Positions 42,631-50,355 of a stretch of DNA of 64,000 nucleotides are shown here, piece after piece; the stretch's first letter is position 1; each line of letters begins with the position of its first letter. The position numbers and the translations under genes were made by a program. The notes under the pieces were generated by a model that was not told where the DNA came from, searched no databases, and was given only the letters and a program-made list of their open reading frames with translations. Source of the DNA: Candidatus Uhrbacteria bacterium (GTDB lineage: Bacteria; Patescibacteriota; Patescibacteriia; 2-12-FULL-60-25); the NCBI GenBank assembly GCA_020850575.1, contig JADZEJ010000001.1, forward strand, positions 1-64,000, in the 5' to 3' direction.

Positions 42631-44106
42631 TTATGATGCTCTCCGTTTATTTCTTTGGGACGTACGTTTTTCTTTCTTTTTTTCATGCGGCTCAATCGAC
42701 GGATTACTTTGTTCAAAAATCGGACCGACTGCTTCAAGACGCTCGTCTACATTTTTCAACTGTTTTGAAATTCCGTCTAAAGATTTAGTTAACTCTTGTG
42801 CTTTTTTTTCTTGCCGTTGACTTTCCTCCGCAGCCAACTCCGCTCCGCGAGCATCTAGATATTTAAAGTTCTCCAACCATGCAATATCCTCCCTTTCGGT
42901 TTCAAAATGTTTTTGTGCATTCAATATATCTTCATCACTTCGACGCGATAACCGAGCACGTCGTTCTTTTTCTCGCTCTTGAAAAGCCGGTTCTATACCC
43001 TTTAGTATATCTTGATCTTTCATCGCCCAGCGGCGATCTTCGGCGGCAATTTTGAGGTGTCTATCATTCATGCTGTCAAGCGCTTTTTTTTCAGAATAAT
43101 CGGCAACCTTGGAACTCAAGTACGCGTGATGTCCCAAACGCTCTATATCTTGATCACGTTGCACCGCATCTTCATAACTCTCTTGAAGCATACGTTCTAC
43201 TTCATCTTCTGATGGAATACGCGTTTTTCTTTGGAGATCCGATTCCATGATTCCTGCTCTCAGGCGACGTAGATTTATTTGTTCCTCTTTTAACGCAGAC
43301 GCGTGGTGTAACTCTGCCGCTTTTTTCTTCGTGCTCTCATACATCCTCGTGATTTGATCCAACTCTTTTAAGATTGCTTCGCGGCGATGTGAAAGCTCCT
43401 CACGTAAAGATACTAGAGAATATATCTTTTCATATTTTGCAACACGTTCTTCCGCATCGTCCACCTCATCTAGAACTTCGCGTAATTTTTCACTGATGCC
43501 CATTTCGCTCTTTTGTTTTCTGGCTTTTTCATCTTCATCCAGTACTGCATTTTTTGCCCAAGCTAATTCATTCTGTAATTTTTCACCGGTTGCTAGTGTT
43601 CGAAGTTCTTGAACATGTTGTAAATATTCATTTGCATCCGTAGACTTTTCATCAATTTGTTGTATTTGATTCATGATCGCACTTCGTGCTTCTAACGCCT
43701 CATTTTTACTCTGGATTGCTTGCTTGAGCATCTCAGACGCTTCATCTTTTGTAAGATGCGTGAATCCAATTTCTATAGATCCATCGAAGTATGGATTTTC
43801 GATTAATACATTTTCACCGTCTTCAGCGATTTCATGTTGAACTTTCTGTTTAAAATTTAGTAATGCATTCATTTCCTGTTCTAATTCTTCACGATCTTCA
43901 TGAGGAATATCTTGTAAACGTGATTTTAAATATTGTGTACGCTTCGTAATAAAATCATTCGCTTCCTCTGGAGTAACGTAGGCTTCAGATGATTGAAGTT
44001 TTTGCGGAGTTTCTTCAAAATGAATCATTCCACTTTTTTCGGGTAATGCTTCTGGTGATGAAGATGCCCGAGGTAAAAATGGATTTTGGAACTTTTCTGG
44101 CTTCAT
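42631..44106 (-). CDS. Long coiled-coil cytoplasmic protein
   Basis: 491 residues, almost entirely charged alpha-helix with heptad patterns from about 45 to 470 (for example LEQEMNALLNFKQKVQHEI, EAILKELDQITRMYESTKKK, ERERRARLSRRSDEDILNAQ). No signal peptide or membrane helix. It starts MKPEKFQNPFLPRASSS, an NPF-type N-terminus also seen in the SelO-like and giant proteins, and ends in a basic tail (KKKEKRTSQRNKRRAS). Probably structural or scaffold-like. No family recognised. Confidence 0.6.
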   Translation of the reverse strand: MKPEKFQNPFLPRASSSPEALPEKSGMIHFEETPQKLQSSEAYVTPEEANDFITKRTQYLKSRLQDIPHEDREELEQEMNALLNFKQKVQHEIAEDGENVLIENPYFDGSIEIGFTHLTKDEASEMLKQAIQSKNEALEARSAIMNQIQQIDEKSTDANEYLQHVQELRTLATGEKLQNELAWAKNAVLDEDEKARKQKSEMGISEKLREVLDEVDDAEERVAKYEKIYSLVSLREELSHRREAILKELDQITRMYESTKKKAAELHHASALKEEQINLRRLRAGIMESDLQRKTRIPSEDEVERMLQESYEDAVQRDQDIERLGHHAYLSSKVADYSEKKALDSMNDRHLKIAAEDRRWAMKDQDILKGIEPAFQEREKERRARLSRRSDEDILNAQKHFETEREDIAWLENFKYLDARGAELAAEESQRQEKKAQELTKSLDGISKQLKNVDERLEAVGPIFEQSNPSIEPHEKKKEKRTSQRNKRRAS

Positions 44107-44115
44107 ATTAAAACC

Positions 44116-44124
44116 AGTATACCA
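44116..44124 (-). promoter_or_regulatory. Extended -10 box of the coiled-coil gene
   Basis: TGG-TATACT on the minus strand, 9 bases before ATG 44106; predicts a leader of about two bases. Confidence 0.5.
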
Positions 44125-44141
44125 GAATTTCTTACTCTTTT

Positions 44142-45287
44142 TTATTTCACACTTTTAGCCATCGCCTCATGTAAACCTTTTTCAAACATATTTGGCACAA
44201 TGCGATCTGAGGTTGGATTTTTAATAAAACCAGCTAATGCCTTTGCGGCACGAAGCTTAATCTCATCAGTCACTCTTGAAACACGCTTGTCGAGCATGCC
44301 ACGAAATAACCCCGGATAACACAAGGCATTGTTTAATTGATTTGGAAAATCACTGCGACCTGTAGCCACAACGGCTGCACCCGCTTTACGTGCTACGTCA
44401 GGCAAGATTTCTGGAACAGGATTTGCAAGAGCAAAGATAATTGGATTTTTTGCCATGGTATGTACCATGTCACTCGTTAAGGCTCCGGCTGAAGATATGC
44501 CAATAAAAACATCTGCCCCAATCAATGCATCTGATAAACTTCCTTTGATTTTTGATCTATTCGTAATGGCAGAGAGTTTCTTTTTTTCCTCGTTTAAATC
44601 TGGACGACCACGCCAAATTATTCCCGCACGATCACAAACAATGATATCGGTAAAACCAGCAACAAGGAGCAAACGAGCGATTGCTGTACCTGCCGCACCG
44701 GCACCATTCAACACGATACGAACTGATCCAAGATCTTTCCGTTTCGTCAATTTTGTCGCATTCAATAAACCAGCAAGTGCAATGATTGCAGTACCATGTT
44801 GATCATCATGCATGATAGGAATATTCAACATTTCGGACAAACGCTCCTCTATTTCAAAACAACGTGGGGCAGAAATATCTTCCAATTGAATTGCGCCAAA
44901 AGACGGCGCTATCGATTTTATGGTGGTAATGATCTCCTCAGTGTTCTGTGTAGACAATACGATCGGAATTGCATCAATATTCGTGAATCGTTTAAAAATG
45001 GCAGCTTTCCCTTCCATTACGGGCAGCGCGGCAGAGGGACCAATATTTCCCAAACCCAAAACAGCCGAGCCATCCGAAATAACAGCAACCGTGTTTCGAC
45101 GCCATGTTAGCGCATCTACCTGTGACTGATCTTTCACGATAGCCAACGAAGCTGCGCCGACTCCCGGAGAATAGATTAAAGATAAATCTTCAGGTGTCTT
45201 AATGGAGGCTTTTGTAACAACACTAATTTTTCCGCGCAATTTTTTATGGAGCGCTAAAGATTTCTTTGGGATATCCGAAGTTTTTAA
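44142..45287 (-). CDS. NAD(P)-dependent malic enzyme
   Basis: 381 residues from ATG 45287 (MLKTSDIPKKSLALHKKLRG); a TTG at 45299 would add four residues. Malate-binding domain: LSLIYSPGVGAASLAI, VAVISDGSAVLGLGNIGPSA, EGKAAIFKRFTNIDAIPIVL, IQLEDISAPRCFEIEERL and the metal-site MHDDQHGTAI. NAD-binding domain: RIVLNGAGAAGTAIARLLLV, IIVCDRAGI. It is the short bacterial form. It decarboxylates malate to pyruvate with NAD(P)H production, one of the few carbon-metabolism enzymes in this window. Confidence 0.93.
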   Translation of the reverse strand, partial: LKTSDIPKKSLALHKKLRGKISVVTKASIKTPEDLSLIYSPGVGAASLAIVKDQSQVDALTWRRNTVAVISDGSAVLGLGNIGPSAALPVMEGKAAIFKRFTNIDAIPIVLSTQNTEEIITTIKSIAPSFGAIQLEDISAPRCFEIEERLSEMLNIPIMHDDQHGTAIIALAGLLNATKLTKRKDLGSVRIVLNGAGAAGTAIARLLLVAGFTDIIVCDRAGIIWRGRPDLNEEKKKLSAITNRSKIKGSLSDALIGADVFIGISSAGALTSDMVHTMAKNPIIFALANPVPEILPDVARKAGAAVVATGRSDFPNQLNNALCYPGLFRGMLDKRVSRVTDEIKLRAAKALAGFIKNPTSDRIVPNMFEKGLHEAMAKSVK

Positions 45288-45320
45288 CATAATTATCAAT
45301 GTGAGAAATATCTACCCTGT

Positions 45321-46094
45321 TTAGCCAAACTCTCGTTCGCTCGTCGTTTTATGGATAATATCGAACGCTTCCTGTGCAGAATCTACAATATGCACGAAAT
45401 GTAACTCATCTTTGTCCACAAAACGTTGTTCGTCAATTACCGTTTGTACAATCCAATCCATGAAAGGTTGCCAGAACTTTTTTCCAACTAAAATCACTGG
45501 AACGGAAGATGGAATTTTTCCGGTTTGAATTAACGTGATCATTTCTGTCATTTCATCTAACGTACCGAAGCCTCCAGGCATAATGACATATGCCTGTGCA
45601 CTTGCAGAAAGCATCACCTTGCGCGTAAAAAAATAATGAAAACCCATCCCCTTTTTTACAAATTGATTTCGACGCTGCTCCATTGGTAATTCAATATCGA
45701 GACCTATGGAACTTCCTCCTGCTTCAAATGCACCCCAGTTTCCAGCTTCCATTATTCCGGGACCGCCGCCAGTAACAACCGTGTAACCATTCTTACCCAA
45801 CATATACCCAAGCTCTTTTGCGATTTTATAATATGGGTTTCCAGGAAGAGCACGTGCGCTACCAAAAATCGTCACTTCACTTTTAAGTTTTGAAAGAAAT
45901 TCAAAACCTTCAATAAACTCAGCCATGATGCGAAAAATTCGCCAATTTAGATTGTCGGTAAACACTTCATCTTTTAAAGGCACGCATTTGTTTCCCGGTG
46001 AACAGATCCAATGTACGTAATGTTTTACCCCTTTTTCATTCACGCTAACAGAAACTTTTTTCTTGGAAGATGCCACTTTCTTTTTAGATTTCAT
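45321..46094 (-). CDS. LOG-family (TIGR00730-like) nucleotide phosphoribohydrolase
   Basis: 257 residues from ATG 46094 (MKSKKKVASSKKKVSV), with a Lys-rich tail before the domain. VTIFGSARALPGNPYYKIAKELG, the nucleotide-binding VVTGGGPGIMEAGNWGAFEAGG and the catalytic VIMPGGFGTLDEMTEMITL (PGGxGTxxE) identify the lysine-decarboxylase-like/LOG fold. Known members cleave the N-glycosidic bond of nucleoside 5-monophosphates. The N-terminal basic extension is unusual. An extended -10 (TGC-TACACT) lies 9 bases before the ATG. Confidence 0.88.
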   Translation of the reverse strand: MKSKKKVASSKKKVSVSVNEKGVKHYVHWICSPGNKCVPLKDEVFTDNLNWRIFRIMAEFIEGFEFLSKLKSEVTIFGSARALPGNPYYKIAKELGYMLGKNGYTVVTGGGPGIMEAGNWGAFEAGGSSIGLDIELPMEQRRNQFVKKGMGFHYFFTRKVMLSASAQAYVIMPGGFGTLDEMTEMITLIQTGKIPSSVPVILVGKKFWQPFMDWIVQTVIDEQRFVDKDELHFVHIVDSAQEAFDIIHKTTSEREFG

Positions 46095-46103
46095 ATCGCT
46101 TTC

Positions 46104-46112
46104 AGTGTAGCA
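46104..46112 (-). promoter_or_regulatory. Extended -10 box of the LOG gene
   Basis: TGC-TACACT on the minus strand, 9 bases before ATG 46094; it lies inside the 3' end of, or just after, the upstream gene. Confidence 0.4.
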
Positions 46113-46116
46113 CAAA

Positions 46117-46629
46117 TTAACGCACCTCCTCCAAAAGATGCGGATCATTTAACGCCAGTTCTACCGAATGTAAAAAATCTTCCAAGCGATGCCTACGCCA
46201 ACAAGGACCCAGTGTAATATGATCTGGTTCAAAACCGTGACGGCGGAACTCAATACTTTGCATCCCCTGTTCAAGATTAAAACCTTGTTGCACCAAGATC
46301 ATTGCTTCAAGTTCGATTAATGGAATCGCACGATGCCGTGAAAAAAAAGAACGAAAATGTACTTCTTTGTTTACCAAGGTTAGGCGCTCGGAGAGTGAAT
46401 CTATGGCGTACAACCAAGAACCAAATGCAAGTAATCCTATTATCCCACGCTGCGCTGAAGTAATGGTCATTGATTCCAGCATTAACAGAGCAACGACCGT
46501 CAAAATTACGCAAATTGCAATCAGAATAACTCCTCCAATAGAAATGGCTTGCGCACGCACATCACGAACACAACTTACGCGTAAATCCTGAAAGATTCTT
46601 GGAGCGTAGGCGCCTGTTATTTTTTTCAT
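46117..46629 (-). CDS. Small two-helix membrane protein, PH-like tail
   Basis: 170 residues from ATG 46629 (MKKITGAYAPRIF). Two membrane helices: ISIGGVILIAICVILTVVALLM and a second around GIIGLLAFGSWLYAI. The C-terminal 90 residues (VHFRSFFSRHRAIPLIELEA, FNLEQGMQSIEFRRHGF) resemble a small beta-rich cytoplasmic domain like those of bPH/YdbS-type proteins. A near-consensus promoter puts transcription start at the ATG. Function unknown. Confidence 0.6.
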   Translation of the reverse strand: MKKITGAYAPRIFQDLRVSCVRDVRAQAISIGGVILIAICVILTVVALLMLESMTITSAQRGIIGLLAFGSWLYAIDSLSERLTLVNKEVHFRSFFSRHRAIPLIELEAMILVQQGFNLEQGMQSIEFRRHGFEPDHITLGPCWRRHRLEDFLHSVELALNDPHLLEEVR

Positions 46630-46636
46630 ACGGCAA

Positions 46637-46665
46637 ATTATACGATTAAAACCTGTGAAAAACAA
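46637..46665 (-). promoter_or_regulatory. Promoter placing transcription start at the start codon
   Basis: TTGTTT at 46660-46665, a 17-base spacer, TATAAT at 46637-46642, seven bases before ATG 46629. The -35 lies in the T tail of the HU-gene terminator. The clearest leaderless candidate in the window. Confidence 0.65.
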
Positions 46666-46697
46666 AAACTCCTTCAAATATTTCGAAGGAGTTTTTG
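46664..46697 (-). terminator. Terminator of the HU gene
   Basis: AAAAACTCCTTC and GAAGGAGTTTTT pair around a 9-base loop with T-rich flanks; 9 bases after the HU stop. Confidence 0.88.
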
Positions 46698-46705
46698 TTT
46701 AAAAT

Positions 46706-46987
46706 CTAGAGGACGGCGTCCTTAGCAGCCTTGGCAACACGGAATTTAACCACGGTCTTTGCTGGAATAGTGATCGTTTCACCCGTTGCTGGATTTCGAC
46801 CTTGACGAGCCTTGCGCTTCACTTTCACGAGTTTGCCAAATCCCGGAACCACGAATTCGCCGGCAGTCTTAACTTGTTTGTAGGCTAAGGCGACCATGGT
46901 GTCGAGCAGAGTCTGCACATCTTTCTTAGACATGCTAGTCTTTTCGGCCAACGTTTTTACCATCTGTGATTTTGTCATTTTTGCCAT
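46706..46987 (-). CDS. hup: HU-family DNA-binding protein
   Basis: 93 residues. MAKMTKSQMVKTLAEKTSMSKKDVQTLLDTMVALAYKQV is the dimer-forming helical part. EFVVPGFGKLVKVKRKARQGRNPATGETITIPAKTVVKFR carries the DNA-binding arm with the GRNPxTGE signature and the intercalating Pro. Histone-like protein that bends and compacts DNA. Monocistronic, with promoter TTGTTA-17-TATTAT at 47030-47058 and a strong terminator. Confidence 0.96.
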   Translation of the reverse strand: MAKMTKSQMVKTLAEKTSMSKKDVQTLLDTMVALAYKQVKTAGEFVVPGFGKLVKVKRKARQGRNPATGETITIPAKTVVKFRVAKAAKDAVL

Positions 46988-47029
46988 ATAGCGAAAGAAA
47001 AAAAATTAACAAATTGAATTATGTCCGCA

Positions 47030-47058
47030 ATAATAGGGCATTTGCGAACAGGTAACAA
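47030..47058 (-). promoter_or_regulatory. Promoter of the HU gene
   Basis: TTGTTA at 47053-47058, a 17-base spacer, TATTAT at 47030-47035. Leader of about 37 bases with no Shine-Dalgarno. Confidence 0.6.
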
Positions 47059-47091
47059 GCGAAACGTCAAGTCTCGCATGGTTTTACAAAC

Positions 47092-47119
47092 AAAAATCCC
47101 CACGCTATTCGAGGTGGGG
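47092..47119 (-). terminator. Terminator of the 71-residue cassette
   Basis: CCCCAC (47114-47119 on the minus strand) and GTGGGG (47098-47103) pair around a 10-base loop, followed by ATTTTTG. A second stem, CGATACAA/TTGTATCG, lies upstream near 47153-47179. Confidence 0.75.
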
Positions 47120-47217
47120 TTATCTCCTTTTGAGGAGAAATGAGGATGCACGATCGATACAACTATGTGTTTTTGTATCGTGTACGAAACGTCTCTTTTA
47201 CATGACGATGTAATTGG

Positions 47218-47433
47218 TTAACGTCGCGATGATACTCGTGCAAGTTCTTGAGCCGCCGAACTTGCCACAGCGCGTTCGTAGACAACTTCTGCGTCACGAG
47301 GATCATCCGGATTAGTGATCTTGCGCGGGCGTCGATCACTCGAACGAGGCGGCGGGATCTCAACTACACAGACAAGACTCACTCCCAGAAGACCATCATC
47401 CGAACCGTTGTCCTGATTTTCAGTTTGCTCCAT
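47218..47433 (-). CDS. Small acidic/basic soluble protein, 71 residues, unknown
   Basis: Start ATG 47433 has AGGAGG 5 bases upstream; the longer frame to 47451 has no such site. The N-terminus is acidic and polar (MEQTENQDNGSDDGLLGVSL), followed by a Pro/Arg-rich middle (PPPRSSDRRPRKITNPDDPR) and a helical end (AASSAAQELARVSSRR is approximate). No signal peptide survives scrutiny and no family is recognised. It has a near-consensus promoter and its own terminator. Confidence 0.6.
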   Translation of the reverse strand: MEQTENQDNGSDDGLLGVSLVCVVEIPPPRSSDRRPRKITNPDDPRDAEVVYERAVASSAAQELARVSSRR

Positions 47434-47492
47434 ACAACCTCCTAAACGCATGAATGTACTGATGAGAAAACAAAAGCTTTCCGATAAAAAAC

Positions 47493-47521
47493 ATCATAAG
47501 CGTGACCTCCATAAACGTCAA
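47493..47521 (-). promoter_or_regulatory. Promoter of the 71-residue cassette
   Basis: TTGACG at 47516-47521, a 17-base spacer, TATGAT at 47493-47498. Leader of about 55 bases ending in AGGAGG. Confidence 0.65.
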
Positions 47522-47756
47522 GGACTACCCCATCCTCATTTTTCTTGAAGGTTTCTAACTTTTGCAGTTCTAAAATTTTTAGATGTCATTATGTATCTCA
47601 TCTTGCTGTCAATGAAATACCGTTCAGTTCTGAGGAATGCGCTATTTAATGGATCCATTATTTGTTCAAAATATATGATCTCGCGATAGTTATATGATTC
47701 AAAGCAAAATATATTTTTAGAGTTTTATTTTGATCAATTGTGAGATTATTATGTAT
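47522..47756. other. AT-rich spacer without recognisable features
   Basis: About 235 bases between the small cassette's promoter and the 3' end of the candidate RNA. Several short palindromic AT patches (for example around 47655-47700) but no gene or strong promoter that I can support. Confidence 0.4.
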
Positions 47757-47986
47757 CAAAAACCGGGGTGGTGAGATTATCGGTATATTCACGTAAGTGA
47801 GCACAACGTCGCAAGTTGCGAGCCTATCAGCATATGCCGACTGACACGCATCTATTGAGTGAACGCTGCTGGGGCAGTCATCGCGAAGCCACGGCTTCGA
47901 GACCTGATTGGCCGCTGTCGACGAATCAACAACGAAATCGTTGCCCCAATAACACGATTTAGCCCGAAATCTCAGCCATACCCGGT
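47757..47986 (-). ncRNA. Candidate structured non-coding RNA, about 230 nt
   Basis: Minus-strand ends pair: the 5' segment ACCGGG-TATGGCTGAGATT-TCGG matches the 3' segment CCGATAATCTCACCACCCCGGT over about 19 bp, followed by TTTTT. Inside, TGGGGCA pairs with TGCCCCA around hairpins CAACG/CGTTG, TGATT/AATCA and CGAAGCC/GGCTTCG. Further 3' are TCGCAA-C-TTGCGA and TCAC-TTAC-GTGA. A promoter lies just upstream. No credible ORF. It lacks the conserved cores of RNase P, SRP and tmRNA that I looked for. 6S RNA is not excluded, though the branched fold is unlike a 6S rod. The boundaries are predicted. Confidence 0.55.
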
Positions 47987-47992
47987 ATATAA

Positions 47993-48021
47993 AATATGAA
48001 TCGTAAACAAAACTTCGTCAA
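47993..48021 (-). promoter_or_regulatory. Promoter of the candidate RNA
   Basis: TTGACG at 48016-48021, a 17-base spacer, CATATT at 47993-47998. It would start RNA at about 47986, right at the closing stem. Confidence 0.5.
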
Positions 48022-48030
48022 CTCACATAC

Positions 48031-48060
48031 AAAAAAGCTCCACATTGAGTACTGTAGAGC
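48031..48060 (-). terminator. Terminator of the RelA/SpoT-like gene
   Basis: GCTCTACA (48053-48060 on the minus strand) and TGTGGAGC (48037-48044) with one G-U pair, then TTTTTT. It separates this gene from the RNA promoter. Confidence 0.8.
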
Positions 48061-48063
48061 GAA

Positions 48064-49338
48064 TTACACGATACCCGTATCTTTCCCTATACGATGCAGC
48101 ATTGATTCATGCAAACGGTGACACAAAGTAGAATCAGACCAATCGATGTCGTAAATCACTTGCGGCCAAAGTCGAGGAAAGAGACTTTCTAGAAATGCAC
48201 GCAGCTTATAAAGATCATGATTCTCTTTACCGTGCGAAGCCCACTCGTTTACCCAGTCCTCAATCAACATAAATTGTAGTTCGAAGTAACGCCCGAGGAA
48301 GAGAATATTGAACTTCCAGGCACGAAACTCATCTGCACTAGACGTATTTTCTTTATCAAGGACACCAGATCGTTCGAGACTTGAGGCTTCACCAAAAACG
48401 CAACCCGGAAAACGTACCAAAGCTTTTCGCAATGTATGTACCGCATCTTTCAAATCTTTCTCGGCGAAGAAGACGAACTTCGCACCACAGAGATCATGCA
48501 AGGCGCGTGGATCACGCTCACATTTTCTAATCAATTTTAGCGAGAGAAAATCCTTGACACGAGTATCGTAGAATACGGGAATTTTACGATTAAACGCCTC
48601 AACAAAACGAACATCCAGCGGAAATGTCGTTCGTTCGTAGCCATTAACACGTTCGCCGATTGATTCGTTTTTTTTGCGAATACGTGGATGACGAATGACA
48701 CGATAGGTATTTCTTGGATCTAGATCCGCCTCAATCAAAAAACGTTCACTCTGCTGTCGCGCGAAAAATACTTCTTCGAGCTTAGCCGTAAACAACCTCA
48801 TCTTGTCGGTCAAATTTTCTTTTGACAGACCATGTAGACTCGCTTCGAATTCAAGTTGAGCCAATCGCAAAACCCTACCCCCTTCAAACGCTATACGCCC
48901 AGACAAGACATCGTGTGGATATCGAGCTGCAACACCTACTGCAACTGCGGTTAGTTGAATCAAGCGTACTGGGTCGCGAGTAGTAGCTACATCCGAAATC
49001 ATGTCAAGATTTACTTGCTCGCGCTTGGTCAGATATCCACGTAGAAGATGATCATGTGCATCATGAGCCGTCTGGATTGCAATCGCCAGATATTGGCAGT
49101 CACGTTCATAGTTTTCCTGTTTTAGATCGTAAGCATCTTGGAAATAGCTATGCAATGCCTGCATTGCCACCTCACCCTGCTTTTCTTTCAAGGCCTTCAA
49201 GAGCAGCCCATTCCGAATCGCCTCCCCGTAGAGCACGGAATGTTCACTCAAGAATTCATGTCGCACCTTCAGTCCAGGCGGTAGTGGAATCAATTGAGGA
49301 TGCGTGTTCAGGAATTTGAAATCATCTTTGTCTTTCAT
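48064..49338 (-). CDS. Divergent RelA/SpoT-like nucleotidyltransferase-domain protein
   Basis: 424 residues. The N-terminal 230 residues are helical with no named domain (LLLKALKEKQGEVAMQALHS, RLIQLTAVAVGVAARYPHDV). Residues about 255-400 follow the RelA synthetase order: YDTRVKDFLSLKLIRKCERD, ALHDLCGAKFVFFAEKDLKD (cf. DIAGIRI then V..L), RYFELQFMLIEDWVNEWASH (cf. EIQIRT..M..WA) and GKENHDLYKLR (cf. EH.YK). The key residues are only partly kept, so (p)ppGpp synthesis is uncertain. GGAG lies about 9 bases before the ATG. A promoter about 210 bases upstream implies a long leader. Alternative: an unrelated helical protein. Confidence 0.45.
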   Translation of the reverse strand: MKDKDDFKFLNTHPQLIPLPPGLKVRHEFLSEHSVLYGEAIRNGLLLKALKEKQGEVAMQALHSYFQDAYDLKQENYERDCQYLAIAIQTAHDAHDHLLRGYLTKREQVNLDMISDVATTRDPVRLIQLTAVAVGVAARYPHDVLSGRIAFEGGRVLRLAQLEFEASLHGLSKENLTDKMRLFTAKLEEVFFARQQSERFLIEADLDPRNTYRVIRHPRIRKKNESIGERVNGYERTTFPLDVRFVEAFNRKIPVFYDTRVKDFLSLKLIRKCERDPRALHDLCGAKFVFFAEKDLKDAVHTLRKALVRFPGCVFGEASSLERSGVLDKENTSSADEFRAWKFNILFLGRYFELQFMLIEDWVNEWASHGKENHDLYKLRAFLESLFPRLWPQVIYDIDWSDSTLCHRLHESMLHRIGKDTGIV

Positions 49339-49547
49339 TTAGATCCACTCCAACAATTTCTATCGTCTTTTTTGTTTAATGAACTTGTTACAAATGAATA
49401 AGCCGTCAGAAGGCGGGGCTTGCATTCTTTGAATAGCGCAATGTCTCGAAAACTTCAACCTAATCTCGAGTGATGACTTTAACAAAACACTTTGTCTGCT
49501 TTGTTATACGAGATGCATCAAAAGCTGCTGTGTCATGTCATTTATCT
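49339..49547 (-). promoter_or_regulatory. Long 5' leader of the RelA/SpoT-like gene
   Basis: About 205 bases lie between the predicted transcription start and ATG 49338, much longer than other leaders here. It contains AAGCC...GGCTT and other weak stems; I cannot assign a riboswitch class. Confidence 0.35.
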
Positions 49548-49576
49548 AAATTACTTAATAGAAAAATGGCTGTCAA
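49548..49576 (-). promoter_or_regulatory. Promoter upstream of the RelA/SpoT-like gene
   Basis: TTGACA at 49571-49576, a 17-base spacer, TAATTT at 49548-49553 on the minus strand. Confidence 0.55.
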
Positions 49577-49601
49577 ACCTATTTTTTCTTTACACATTTC
49601 A

Positions 49602-49630
49602 AAAAACACTCATTATGAATGAGTATTTTT
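49602..49630 (-). terminator. Terminator of ndk
   Basis: ACTCATT and AATGAGT pair around three bases (49608-49624), with T-rich flanks on both strands; 10 bases after the ndk stop. Confidence 0.8.
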
Positions 49631-49639
49631 GAATTTTTT

Positions 49640-50224
49640 TTAGAGAAAACGCTTTTCGTCGTACATGATTGGATCAAGTGCGCCGTTTACTTTGGAAATC
49701 TCAGCGGGTGCGAACCAAATTGGAACTTCATTTTTCGCTTCATCAAGATTACCTGAAGCATGAATTAAATTCCGAAGCGGACGATTTTGAGAATTAGATA
49801 AAGCGTACGTATCAAGTGAATAATCGCCGCGAATTGTGCCAGGAGCGGAAGATGCGGGTTCCGTTGCACCCACGATTTTGCGTGTTAACGAAATAGCAAG
49901 CTCTCCTTCTAGAACAAAGGCGACGACAGGACCAGAAGCTAAAAAGGTCACAAGGCCGTCTTTTATGGAGCTGCCATATGCTTTATAGTCCGGGTAAGGA
50001 AACACTTCATTATTCGCGTCATACTTTGCTTTGGCTTTCGTATAAACCATCTGCATCCACTCTTCGGTTAACGCATAATGACGATCAGCTTGATCCTTAC
50101 TTGGGATAACCATCTTCAAAGCCACTACCTTGAGCCCCGTTCGTTCGAAACGTGTCAAAATTTCACCAATTATACTACGTTGTACGCCATCCGGCTTCAC
50201 AAGGACGAGGGTTTGTTCGATCAT
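49640..50224 (-). CDS. ndk: Nucleoside diphosphate kinase (long form)
   Basis: 194 residues from ATG 50224 (MIEQTLVLVKPDGVQRSIIG). The phosphate site RPLRNLIHASGN contains the catalytic His, and GTIRGDYSL matches the nucleotide loop. It is about 50 residues longer than typical Ndk (about 140), with insertions near MQMVYTKAKAKYDANNEVFP, before the catalytic His (LDTYALSNSQN), and a C-terminal tail. It balances NTP pools by transferring the gamma-phosphate, useful in a cell relying on salvage. TGC-TATACT lies 32 bases upstream. Confidence 0.94.
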   Translation of the reverse strand: MIEQTLVLVKPDGVQRSIIGEILTRFERTGLKVVALKMVIPSKDQADRHYALTEEWMQMVYTKAKAKYDANNEVFPYPDYKAYGSSIKDGLVTFLASGPVVAFVLEGELAISLTRKIVGATEPASSAPGTIRGDYSLDTYALSNSQNRPLRNLIHASGNLDEAKNEVPIWFAPAEISKVNGALDPIMYDEKRFL

Positions 50225-50256
50225 ATCAGTGTCGTTAAAGGGGTAAATTTGACCGA

Positions 50257-50265
50257 AGTATAGCA
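50257..50265 (-). promoter_or_regulatory. Extended -10 box of ndk
   Basis: TGC-TATACT on the minus strand, 32 bases before ATG 50224; TTGATT lies 16 bases further upstream as a -35. Confidence 0.45.
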
Positions 50266-50303
50266 ACTATTTACAAAAAATCAAGATTTTCATTGAATAA
50301 GAC

Positions 50304-50332
50304 TTGCCAAATCCAAAAATTCTTGCTAAGAT
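50304..50332 (+). promoter_or_regulatory. Promoter of rpmF-nusB-rnc
   Basis: TTGCCA at 50304-50309, a 17-base spacer, TAAGAT at 50327-50332; divergent from ndk. Confidence 0.6.
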
Positions 50333-50355
50333 AGCGACATAATCAACATTTTTCT

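Noticed and set aside
47757-47986. Assigning the structured RNA to tmRNA, RNase P RNA or SRP RNA
   Set aside because: No tRNA-like ends or resume tag, no GAGGAAAGTCC-type core and no GGTCAGG...GGAAG tetraloop domain were found on either strand.
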